This document shows, piece after piece, positions 7,000 through 14,386 of a stretch of DNA of 43,570 nt. Source of the DNA: a virus; the IMG/VR virus record IMGVR_UViG_3300009105_000010, positions 1-43,570 of that record; one strand, given 5' to 3'. Position 1 is the first letter of the stretch. Each line of letters starts with the position of its first letter. The translations under genes and the position numbers were made by a program. The notes under the pieces were generated by a model. That model searched no databases. It had not been told where the DNA came from and was given only the letters and a program-made list of their open reading frames with translations.

Positions 7000-7245
7000 G
7001 TGGTAAAGCCGAGTGATGCCGAAAAATTTGCGTTAATTCGATCGGTGAGGTTGGCTTTACAGATGGATCCTAAGTTGATAGAGAAGTGGTCGGATATAAA
7101 ATTAAAAGTCCAGAGCAGCTGCAAGAAATGTTTTGGAAGAGGATACACAGGAACGAACATCACACATGGACACACACCAGTTATCTGTACCTGTATGCAG
7201 ATCCATATAGACTGGAAGGAAGATAAGGTTGCCAGCACATCCTAA
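7000..7245 (+). CDS. DnaJ-type zinc-finger small protein (GTG start)
   Basis: This 81-residue protein has a helical N-terminus and a CKKCFGRGYTG...CTC segment. The CxxCxGxG half matches the cysteine-rich repeat of DnaJ-type zinc fingers. It starts at GTG 7000 behind GGAGG, just after the large terminase. Many podoviruses carry a similar small zinc protein between terminase and portal, but its role is unknown. It overlaps the next gene by 17 bases. Confidence 0.65.
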   Translation: MVKPSDAEKFALIRSVRLALQMDPKLIEKWSDIKLKVQSSCKKCFGRGYTGTNITHGHTPVICTCMQIHIDWKEDKVASTS

Positions 7246-7411
7246 AATTCACAAGGTCATGCACGAGTTTAAGCATGGTACTTTGAAGTCTGGATCCGGA
7301 CACAAGGTAACGAAAAGATCTCAGGCGATAGCCATTGCACTAAGCGAAGCGCGAAAGGCAGGAGCGAAGATCAAGAAAAAGTTTAAGAAGCGGAAGAAGA
7401 AACGTGCCTGA
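7229..7411 (+). CDS. Small basic DUF6496-like protein (TTG start)
   Basis: This is a 60-residue, strongly basic protein. The segment KVMHEFKHGTLKSGSGHKVTKRSQAIAIALSEARKAG is the hallmark of a small protein family found beside portal and terminase genes in many phages and as free ORFs in bacteria (DUF6496, by memory of the pattern). The tail is almost entirely lysine and arginine, suggesting nucleic acid binding. The TTG start has AAGGA eight bases upstream. The stop lies inside the portal gene. Confidence 0.75.
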   Translation: MPAHPKIHKVMHEFKHGTLKSGSGHKVTKRSQAIAIALSEARKAGAKIKKKFKKRKKKRA

Positions 7412-9257
7412 CGAAAAAATAGAGCGAGTAAATTTTGAAGATCAACAGTTGTGGAACTTTGTCAACGAACAGTTCGAGTTTGCTAAAGAACATCGTGACG
7501 CACAGGTGAACGTATGGCGTACAGCGGAGAGTTACCTGTATGGTAACCACTGGAAAGATTCCAGGATGCCGAATTATAAGTCAAAGATCGTAGTAAACGA
7601 CGTATTCGAAGCGATCGAGACAATGTTGCCAGTGATTACAGCGAGAGCGCCAAAAATTGAGGTCGTACCTCAGCTTACTATTGAGACGTTGGAAATGATT
7701 GAACAGGCAGAGGAATACGCACGAGGTTTGGAGCGAGAGTTTGACGAGATCTGGCAGTATTCCAAGATGCCGAGGAAAAACCGTGAGATGTTCCGGATGA
7801 TGAAAGGATACGGTAACGCTATCTTGAAGTCAACGAAGGTTGAAGGTCAACAGAGGATACTCAATGAAGTTGTTGACATATTCGCTGTCTTTCCGGATCC
7901 AAACCGTTCATCTATTCGAGATTGCGAGGAAACATTTTTTATTCATGCACCAGTTGTTTATATCAGCGAGATCAAGAAGAAATATGGTGTAGAACTGAAA
8001 GAAGATGGAGAGTTAGATAATTATCGATCGTTCCAGTTTGCACAGCAAGCGCAGCAACATCCTTACGGTGATGAACCTTTGTCTCCTGTAAGTGATACTG
8101 AATATTCAAGAACCGAACAATTCGAAACAACGACACCTGGTGTTAAACTCCGGATCAAAGGACAGGCTCTAATCGCTGAGATGTGGTATATGGACGAGGA
8201 CGAGGACAAATATCCTAATGGTCGAGTAACAGCGATCGCTCCATTTCAGGCAAAAGGAAAGATTATTTACGACGCACCAAGAAAGTATAAATACATTCCG
8301 TTTTTTGGAGCCAAGAATTATTCGGAGGCTCAATCCTTTTGGGGTAGACCTGAGAGCGAGCAGATCCGGACATTGAATAAGTCTACAAACATGATAATCT
8401 CACAGGTTGTTGACAACATTCGATTGACAGCTAATCCGAAGTATGAGCGCTTACGAGCTGCAAACATTGATAAAACGCAGGTTACGAGCGAACCTGGTAG
8501 TGGTGTATTATCATCAATTCTAGGTGGTTTCAAGTGGATAGATCCACCAAAGATGCCGAGGTATGTACTTGATATACTTAACTGGTTAGGAATCAAGACA
8601 GACAATACAACTGGTGTCCAGGATGCCTGGCGTGGAAAGTCAGCCGGATCCGGAGAGTCCGGTCGTCATGCTGAAATCCTACGATCGCAGACAGCTGGTA
8701 GGTTACAGCCACCTATCGAAGAGCAAATCGACATGATAAAAGAAGCAGCCGAACACTGGAATTATATTATTCAGCGAATGTGGAAGGATCCTAAAGTTCA
8801 TGTTGTAAAAACTCAGGAAGGAAAAATTGATCCTAGACTTTTTCACGGAATGATAATGAATCCAGCTGATACAGACAGAGAAGCGATCGACGCAAGGCAG
8901 ATAGATTTTAACGTAGATCTTTCAGTTGGTAGTTTAACGCCACACGATAAGTACCAGGAGATGCAAGAAATAGCAAATGTCATCACTTTTGCAACTCAAG
9001 GTGTACCACCTTCACTTCTTGAACCTCTGATTGATGCTTCACCTAATATCAGAGACAAGGCTAAGTTGAAGCAACTAATGAAGGATAATCCAGTTGATTT
9101 AGGTCCGGAAGCGCAATTAACTCCGGAGGACCAGGAGATCATAGAATCAGGAAACAGAGACGCAATTGCGCTGTTACTGCTTCAGAAACCAGAACTACGA
9201 AACATCATAGAGGAAGCACAGGCAGCTCCTCAAACAGATAATATTGGGCAGATATAA
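7404..9257 (+). CDS. Portal protein, P22-like
   Basis: This 617-residue protein forms the dodecameric ring through which DNA is packaged and ejected, and it nucleates head assembly. The size, the conserved N-terminal helical pattern (WRTAESYLYGNHWKD...KIVVNDVFEAIETMLPVITARAPKIEVVP) and the C-terminal helical segments fit the P22-like portal family used by podoviruses. The start is GTG at 7404, overlapping the previous gene by eight bases. It directly follows the packaging genes and precedes scaffold and capsid, as expected. Confidence 0.85.
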   Translation: MPDEKIERVNFEDQQLWNFVNEQFEFAKEHRDAQVNVWRTAESYLYGNHWKDSRMPNYKSKIVVNDVFEAIETMLPVITARAPKIEVVPQLTIETLEMIEQAEEYARGLEREFDEIWQYSKMPRKNREMFRMMKGYGNAILKSTKVEGQQRILNEVVDIFAVFPDPNRSSIRDCEETFFIHAPVVYISEIKKKYGVELKEDGELDNYRSFQFAQQAQQHPYGDEPLSPVSDTEYSRTEQFETTTPGVKLRIKGQALIAEMWYMDEDEDKYPNGRVTAIAPFQAKGKIIYDAPRKYKYIPFFGAKNYSEAQSFWGRPESEQIRTLNKSTNMIISQVVDNIRLTANPKYERLRAANIDKTQVTSEPGSGVLSSILGGFKWIDPPKMPRYVLDILNWLGIKTDNTTGVQDAWRGKSAGSGESGRHAEILRSQTAGRLQPPIEEQIDMIKEAAEHWNYIIQRMWKDPKVHVVKTQEGKIDPRLFHGMIMNPADTDREAIDARQIDFNVDLSVGSLTPHDKYQEMQEIANVITFATQGVPPSLLEPLIDASPNIRDKAKLKQLMKDNPVDLGPEAQLTPEDQEIIESGNRDAIALLLLQKPELRNIIEEAQAAPQTDNIGQI

Positions 9258-9420
9258 AACAAAGAGTCAAGTTTACTATTGCAAGGAATGTGATAAATGT
9301 TGGCAAGAAGGTAGATATGAAGATATTTATAGATTCACTCGTGATGATATAAATTTTTATGGTAAACCAAAGAAGTTATGTCCGAAGCACGAAAAAGCGG
9401 TTGATAAAACTTCAAAATGA
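9244..9420 (+). CDS. Small zinc-finger protein (TTG start)
   Basis: A 58-residue ORF overlaps the portal stop by 14 bases. It contains YYCKECDKCWQ (C13, C16, C19) and a later CPKH pair, forming a plausible zinc-binding fold. The TTG start has no strong ribosome binding site, so it may be translated by coupling to the portal. Small CxxC proteins at this position occur in related phages, but the function is unknown. Confidence 0.55.
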   Translation: MGRYKTKSQVYYCKECDKCWQEGRYEDIYRFTRDDINFYGKPKKLCPKHEKAVDKTSK

Positions 9421-9446
9421 GATCAAATTAAAAAAGGAGCAATACC

Positions 9447-9638
9447 ATGGCTGACGATTTATTTGAACAGAGGAAGTCTGATTTTAACAACGATTATGTA
9501 GCCAAGAAAATGAAATCGAGAGCTACACCTGTTACAAGATTCAAGGACAATACTCGTGTCTTGAGTCAAAAAGCTGTCAGGCAGATGCTAAATGAAGCAT
9601 TTGAGAAAGGTTATTACCAGGCTAAACAAGGTCGTTAG
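9447..9638 (+). CDS. Hypothetical basic protein
   Basis: This is a 63-residue charged helical protein (VLSQKAVRQMLNEAFEKGYYQAKQ) with no cysteines or membrane segment. AAGGAG lies eight bases before the ATG. The next GTG start overlaps its stop by one base. It lies between portal and scaffold genes; the function is unknown. Confidence 0.6.
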   Translation: MADDLFEQRKSDFNNDYVAKKMKSRATPVTRFKDNTRVLSQKAVRQMLNEAFEKGYYQAKQGR

Positions 9639-9814
9639 TGGAAGATAAAAAAAAAGCAGAATTATTTACTCAGCTTAATAAAAAACTTCATACCATCGAT
9701 AAGCAGAAGTTTACTGGTAAGCTGACAATGGAGATCAACTGTATTGATGGTCGTATTGGTAATTATTTTTCAAAAGTGGAGGCAGAAGAGCCGAATAAGA
9801 TTCTAAGCACATAA
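9638..9814 (+). CDS. Hypothetical small protein (GTG start)
   Basis: A 58-residue ORF begins at the GTG that shares a base with the previous TAG. It has a lysine-rich N-terminal helix and a strand-like segment (FTGKLTMEINCIDGRIGNYFSKVE). That segment loosely recalls the small DUF2292-type fold, but I cannot confirm this. It ends 40 bases before a strong intrinsic terminator, so it is probably last in its transcript. Confidence 0.5.
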   Translation: MEDKKKAELFTQLNKKLHTIDKQKFTGKLTMEINCIDGRIGNYFSKVEAEEPNKILST

Positions 9815-9853
9815 AGATATAGCACACCTAGCGAGGAAGTGCTAAGACAAACA

Positions 9854-9916
9854 GCGCCTCGTAGTCCTTACATCCTATCAGCGGATGGTGATGGACTATG
9901 GGGCGTTTTTCTTTTT
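9854..9916 (+). terminator. Intrinsic terminator upstream of the scaffold gene
   Basis: GCGCCTCGTAGTCC (9854-9867) pairs with GGACTATGGGGCGT (9893-9906) over 14 positions, including three G-T wobbles. The loop contains a nested CATCC/GGATG hairpin. GTTTTTCTTTTT follows directly. This is a classic Rho-independent terminator. It separates packaging genes from scaffold and capsid genes and could tune their transcript ratio. A promoter must exist downstream, or read-through must occur. Confidence 0.85.
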
Positions 9917-9952
9917 AACAGCGTCGCAAGACCAACTGGAAGGAGAAAAACA

Positions 9953-10909
9953 ATGCCAGGTGAAAATGAAGATAAAGTAACCACACACGACTTGGACGAT
10001 ATAGAAATATCGGACGACGAACTTGCCTCTTTTGACTCTGAGGAAACATTCGAGAGAGAGGAAGAAGAGCAACAAGATGAAACGTCCGATGAATCAGAAG
10101 AGACCGAGAACGACGAAGAGGAAGAATCAGAGTCCGAGGAAGAAGGAGAAACCGAAGAAAGCTCCGAGGAATCCGAAGAGACTGGTGAAGAAGAGATGGT
10201 CCTCGAAATTGACGGTGAGACGTACGATGAAGAATATCTTACGGAATCTGTCAAGGATCGCAAAAATAAGGAGAGTTGGCAAAAGTCGAATACTGAAAAG
10301 GCTCAGAAGATCGCAGCTATTTCTAAAAAGCTCAAAACTGTTAATGATGCTTTGAAGAAAGAAGAGCTGCTTGATGCCTTGGATGAATATTTCGACGGAA
10401 AAGACAACAATCCTTTTCGTGGACTGGATCTTGAAGTCGAGTCAGAGTCTTCAGCTGATGATGACACCAGCGAGGAGTCTAAAACAGACTTGGATAAAAG
10501 AGTTGAAGCCTTAGAGAGCATAGAAACGGAGCGTACTCAGGAATCGGAGAAAGTGGCACAAGCCGAGAAGATTTCTGAGGTGGTCGATCGTGAAGTTTCA
10601 GAATTAGAGGCTCTCGATAAAGAAATGAAAAAGCCTAAAGTGGTCCAAAAGGTCATTGATTTTGCGGTTAAGTATTCCGACGAGCATCCGGATGAACGTC
10701 CTATGAGTTTGAAGGAAGCCTGGCTGGAAACCAGAGGAAAGAATCTAATGACTACTAAGAAGATCACTGATGAAGCCGAAGATGGTAACAAATCGGTACC
10801 AGGCAAATCTAAAGGCATCAAATCTACCAAGCGCAAGACTCCGGCAAAAGACATTGACGAGGCTACGGACGATGCAGTAAAAGCATATCACGAATTGGAG
10901 TCTAAGTAA
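9953..10909 (+). CDS. Scaffolding protein
   Basis: This 318-residue protein probably guides capsid assembly and is then released. The N-terminal third is extremely acidic and of low complexity (long Glu/Ser/Asp runs, about residues 15-85). After it comes a DGETYDEEYLTESVKDRKNKESWQKSNTEKAQ segment typical of scaffolds in this phage type, then long helices and a basic C-terminus that would contact the coat protein. An in-frame extension reaches 9839 but runs through the terminator. ATG 9953 has AAGGAG eight bases upstream and is the real start. The stop overlaps the capsid start. Confidence 0.8.
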   Translation: MPGENEDKVTTHDLDDIEISDDELASFDSEETFEREEEEQQDETSDESEETENDEEEESESEEEGETEESSEESEETGEEEMVLEIDGETYDEEYLTESVKDRKNKESWQKSNTEKAQKIAAISKKLKTVNDALKKEELLDALDEYFDGKDNNPFRGLDLEVESESSADDDTSEESKTDLDKRVEALESIETERTQESEKVAQAEKISEVVDREVSELEALDKEMKKPKVVQKVIDFAVKYSDEHPDERPMSLKEAWLETRGKNLMTTKKITDEAEDGNKSVPGKSKGIKSTKRKTPAKDIDEATDDAVKAYHELESK

Positions 10910-11901
10910 TGGCTTTGAATTGGAACAACATCACGACAACTACGCGCGATCATATCGTACCGAAGTTGCGTGATAACATTTTTACTTCCAACGTGGTGCT
11001 TTATCGCTTGTTAAGGAAATCGAAATCTGCAACTGGTAATAAAATCCTTGAGCCTTTGATATATGATAAAGGCATCTCCGATTTTTACAGTGAATATGAC
11101 CTATTCACAATCGAGCCAAAGGAGAAATTGACCAACGCTGAGTACGAATGGAAACAGGCGTACGCTTCTATGGTTATTTCCGGTCTTGATGAAGAGGTGA
11201 AGAACGTCGGACCTGAAAAGGTCTTTAGCCTTATTAAGACTGAAGCCAGGATCGCAGAGAAAACACTTAAAGACAAGTTCGGTGAAACTTTCTTCAAAAC
11301 AACCGCAGCTGGCACTAAAGAGTTTGGTACTCTTTATGATTATGTGATTAACACCACCGGTACTGTTGGAGCTATTGATGCCAACACCTATACCTGGTGG
11401 CGGTCGATTGCTAAGAACGCTGCTGCGTTGTATGGTAACTCCTCAGCTCCTTCATGGTCGGATATTGTGGCTCAAACCAACCGTGACTTCTTACCTACCA
11501 TGATGAGAGATCTGTGGGGCGCTGTGACAGAGGATGCCGATCATCCGACAATCTGTATTACTACGCAGTTAATCTATGATGCGTACGAAACTTATCTGTC
11601 GGATCAGAAACGGTCCTTGAAACCAGCGAACCAAGGTCTAGCCGACGTAGGTTTTCAAAACTTGACTTTCCGTGGTATTCCTATTGTGTACGATTCTCAC
11701 GTACCAGCCGGATATATGTTTATGCTGAATGAGAAATATCTACAATTCCGTCACGCACCGGCAAGGAATTTCAAGTTCGAGCCTTGGCAAAAGCCAGTCA
11801 ACCAAGATGTCCGTTCTGCAAAGATTCTGTGGGCAGGTAACATTACTTGCTCTAATCGCAGGTTCCAAGGTTGTCTATACAACCTGCCAACTGCTTATTA
11901 G
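10909..11901 (+). CDS. Major capsid protein
   Basis: This 330-residue protein forms the icosahedral shell. The N-terminal pattern (TTTTRDHIVPKLRDNIFTSNVVLYRLLRKSK) and the overall length fit a HK97-fold coat family common in podoviruses and small siphoviruses. The final part (FRGIPIVYDSHVPAGYMFMLNEKYLQF...NRRFQGCLYNLPTAY) matches the conserved C-terminal segment of such proteins. It overlaps the scaffold stop by one base (TAATG), giving coupled synthesis, and ends with TAG. The next gene starts 13 bases later. Confidence 0.9.
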   Translation: MALNWNNITTTTRDHIVPKLRDNIFTSNVVLYRLLRKSKSATGNKILEPLIYDKGISDFYSEYDLFTIEPKEKLTNAEYEWKQAYASMVISGLDEEVKNVGPEKVFSLIKTEARIAEKTLKDKFGETFFKTTAAGTKEFGTLYDYVINTTGTVGAIDANTYTWWRSIAKNAAALYGNSSAPSWSDIVAQTNRDFLPTMMRDLWGAVTEDADHPTICITTQLIYDAYETYLSDQKRSLKPANQGLADVGFQNLTFRGIPIVYDSHVPAGYMFMLNEKYLQFRHAPARNFKFEPWQKPVNQDVRSAKILWAGNITCSNRRFQGCLYNLPTAY

Positions 11902-11913
11902 TGGAGACAGATA

Positions 11914-12678
11914 ATGGTTAGAGTATTATCAAGAGGTTATCCTCAGATGGTCGGTAGCACTCTCGATGTCAATGAATCTTCCGCTTCTATGCTTATTGGT
12001 ACTGTTGTATTTGATGAACTCGGAAATGCTTATCGTTATGTGAAAGCAAACGAGGCGCTTGCGATTGGACAGTGTGTTACAGCTGTACCATGGGCTGCGT
12101 GGGATAGTGGTATTGCGGTTGACGGTGCTATCACAGATACAACTGTAAGCTTAATCCATATTGACACGATTACAACTGCTATGACTGTTAATCAATATGC
12201 CGGTTATTATATCCGACAAGGAGAAGCTGCTGGCTTAGGCAGATCACAGAGGATCTATTCTCACGCTGCCATGGCTATCAGTGGAGAAGGAGATCTAAAC
12301 TTCGAGGCTGCTGTAGGTGAAGCGTATGCCAACGATGTTGCTCTACTGATCTTCAATCCTTTTCTTGTCGAACTTGTTGATGGAGATACAGAACAGATAC
12401 AAGGTGTTGCTGTCGGTACGATTACTTCAGGTTATTTCGGATGGATCCAAATTGCTGGATACGTTCCTGCTGTTGCAATCGGTCACTCAACTTCAGCTGC
12501 TATTGTTTTGAATGAACCTTTGGTTCCTGTTGCTGGTGTTCCAGGTTCATGTCAAGGAATGGCTGGAAATGCTGAAGGTGACATTATGGAAGCTGCTTGC
12601 AGTCCTTTGATGGCGCTTGATAGTGCTAATGCGGACACCACTGGATATATGCCTGCTTTTATGAAGCGGAGCGTATAG
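11914..12678 (+). CDS. Probable head decoration or stabilisation protein
   Basis: This 254-residue protein directly follows the coat gene and is rich in beta strands, Ala, Gly and Val, with few charged residues. Segments such as GTVVFDELGNAYRYVKANEALAIGQCV and GWIQIAGYVPAVAI look like repeated small beta domains. In related phages a protein of this size after the capsid gene binds the outer shell, so that role is inferred from context and composition. GGAGA precedes the ATG. A structured intergenic region follows its stop. Confidence 0.6.
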   Translation: MVRVLSRGYPQMVGSTLDVNESSASMLIGTVVFDELGNAYRYVKANEALAIGQCVTAVPWAAWDSGIAVDGAITDTTVSLIHIDTITTAMTVNQYAGYYIRQGEAAGLGRSQRIYSHAAMAISGEGDLNFEAAVGEAYANDVALLIFNPFLVELVDGDTEQIQGVAVGTITSGYFGWIQIAGYVPAVAIGHSTSAAIVLNEPLVPVAGVPGSCQGMAGNAEGDIMEAACSPLMALDSANADTTGYMPAFMKRSV

Positions 12679-12683
12679 GCGAA

Positions 12684-12784
12684 ACGGTGAAGTGGTAGAG
12701 GTAATAACTACCTATAAACCGTAAAAACTTCGAGGACGTGGGCTACCGTGGTTCATGGTCTCTACCTGGTAGCTCACGTTCCTC
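12684..12784 (+). ncRNA. Structured intergenic RNA (two hairpins)
   Basis: In the 128-bp gap after the decoration gene, ACGGT...ACCGT (12684-12722) encloses GGTAG...CTACC (12694-12712). It is followed by a long hairpin between 12732-12747 and 12768-12784 (GAGGACGTGGGCTACC with GGTAGCTCACGTTCCTC), which pairs almost fully. Only AAAATTTT follows, so it is a weak terminator at best. It may protect mRNA ends or attenuate transcription between head and connector genes. Confidence 0.5.
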
Positions 12785-12806
12785 ACCATAAAATTTTGGA
12801 GGAGAG

Positions 12807-13439
12807 ATGACTGGAAACGAGATGTTATCAACGTTAGGATTAAGGCTTGAGGATCCTGACCAGGTTAAATTCACACAGGCTGCTAAACTGGATGCGCTTA
12901 ATATCGCTCAGAAAACGGTGGTGAACCTGATTAACAACGCTTACCTGACTGAATTACAGGTTATTGATACTGGTGAAACACCTGCAAGTGGTGAACTTGC
13001 TCTTTCTGCTTTGACCAGTGTACCGATTCGTAATGGTGTCTTGAAGGTTTACGACGATACGGACGATCTTTACTGTGTTATGATTGAACCTGGTGATGTA
13101 AAGAGATTGGAAAATACATATCTTGCTGGTAGCACCACCAATCCGGTTTGCTATGTATTTAACGAAAAGATCTTTTTCATACCGGATACGATTATTCTTG
13201 CTGATATATGGTATCTAAAGGAGCCGGCGGACCTGGCAGCTGACGCAACCGAATGTGAATTTAATGTCGCTTTACACGAGCTGGTGGTTGATTTTTCTGA
13301 GTCTCAGCTGTGGAAGATGGATGCCAAGACAGACCGCGCTAAAGTTTCCTACGAAAATGCCATGCTTCAGATAAGAGCGCTTAATGAGAGATATGAGGTT
13401 GAAAAACCTAGAGGTATTGGTACTCGTGGTAATCGATAA
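12807..13439 (+). CDS. Head-tail adaptor protein
   Basis: This 210-residue protein probably binds beneath the portal ring. It starts with helices (TGNEMLSTLGLRLEDPDQVKFTQAAKLDALNIAQKTVVNLIN), has a beta-rich middle and ends in helices followed by a basic tail. This is the layout of connector or tail-tube-A-like adaptors that come after capsid genes in podoviruses. TTTTGGAGGAGAG precedes the ATG. It shares one base with the next gene (TAATG), which encodes a second adaptor-like protein. Confidence 0.65.
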   Translation: MTGNEMLSTLGLRLEDPDQVKFTQAAKLDALNIAQKTVVNLINNAYLTELQVIDTGETPASGELALSALTSVPIRNGVLKVYDDTDDLYCVMIEPGDVKRLENTYLAGSTTNPVCYVFNEKIFFIPDTIILADIWYLKEPADLAADATECEFNVALHELVVDFSESQLWKMDAKTDRAKVSYENAMLQIRALNERYEVEKPRGIGTRGNR

Positions 13440-14386
13440 TGAATTGGACAGACCTTGTTTACAGAACACTCGTTCCTTTTGCGGACGAACATAGGAACGA
13501 TCGTGGATTAACTGTTTCAGCAAAGAAGTACCTTGTTGAAGCTCAGGAAGATTTCGTAAGAGAAACTGGTTGCCTGGAACGTCAGAAATGGTTTTATATA
13601 AATGCTGAGACTGAGTACATAGATCTTCCTGTTGACTTCATAAAGATCACTCGTGCGGAGTTTAAAGGTTATCGTCTTGAATACATGGACGATTACCAGT
13701 ACGATTCCTTCCACTACCACAATACCACAGCTGAATACAGGTTTGCCAAGACGGAGCGAATTTTAATCCACGGTGGCAGGATTTATTTCGTACCTGGCAC
13801 GTCCTCAGCTGGTTGGCTTACTCTCTGGTATAAATACCATCCAAAGGTCCTTGATGATAGCGCAACTGCATATCGCAAACTGGACTATGATGGTCTGGTT
13901 ACTCATTTTGTACGTGGAGAGACTGTAACCGGAGAGGATAGTTCAGCTACAGGAGTCGTGGAATTTGACGATAATCACATGGCTACTGGCACACTCATTC
14001 TTTCAAGCGTCACAGGTGCTTTTGAGGATGATGAGGTGCTGACTGGCGATTCTTTAAGTCCGAACAGATCTACTTATGATGTAATCGATCAAAATTCCGA
14101 TCAGGTCATAGATTCAAATTCCAACGATATTGTTACAGGCGCAGGATTCGCATACGCCAATGGTATTGATAGAGGATTTTCGACAGCTGGTGATGATCCG
14201 GATATTGATGATGTATACAGGAAATACCTTGTCGATTACGCACGATCGTTGATCCTGGAAGATAAAGGATTGCCAAATAGAGCGAAACGATCCATGGATA
14301 CTTATTATGCCAATCGACAGAAAACAAGAGAGGATTTTAACGTCAGGATGGTCACCGGACCAGAAAAGATACTGGAAGAGTGGTAA
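13439..14386 (+). CDS. Second head-tail adaptor with inserted beta domain
   Basis: The 315-residue protein begins (MNWTDLVYRTLVPFADEHRNDRGLTVSAKKYLVEAQEDFVRETG) and ends (YRKYLVDYARSLILEDKG...RSMDTYYANRQKTREDFNVRM) like tail-tube-A or connector proteins: helices, a beta body, helices. Between about residues 160 and 235 is a segment of a different type (RGETVTGEDSSATGVVEFDD...GTLILSSVTGAFEDDEVLTGD), a repeated small beta domain seen in many phage tail proteins. It appears to be an insertion in the connector fold. The stop overlaps the nozzle gene start. Confidence 0.65.
   Translation: MNWTDLVYRTLVPFADEHRNDRGLTVSAKKYLVEAQEDFVRETGCLERQKWFYINAETEYIDLPVDFIKITRAEFKGYRLEYMDDYQYDSFHYHNTTAEYRFAKTERILIHGGRIYFVPGTSSAGWLTLWYKYHPKVLDDSATAYRKLDYDGLVTHFVRGETVTGEDSSATGVVEFDDNHMATGTLILSSVTGAFEDDEVLTGDSLSPNRSTYDVIDQNSDQVIDSNSNDIVTGAGFAYANGIDRGFSTAGDDPDIDDVYRKYLVDYARSLILEDKGLPNRAKRSMDTYYANRQKTREDFNVRMVTGPEKILEEW

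Noticed and set aside
9399-9415. GAAAAAGCGGTTGATAAAA as a third copy of the late motif
   Set aside because: It lies in the coding end of the 58-residue zinc-finger ORF and lacks TGTGACAA; the likeness is probably due to codons KAVDK.
9839-9952. In-frame N-terminal extension of the scaffold gene
   Set aside because: It runs through the intrinsic terminator and has no ribosome binding site; ATG 9953 has AAGGAG at good spacing.
9868-10263. Long minus-strand ORF opposite the scaffold (Ser-rich)
   Set aside because: It is the antisense shadow of the Glu/Ser-rich scaffold segment; no start site or conserved pattern.
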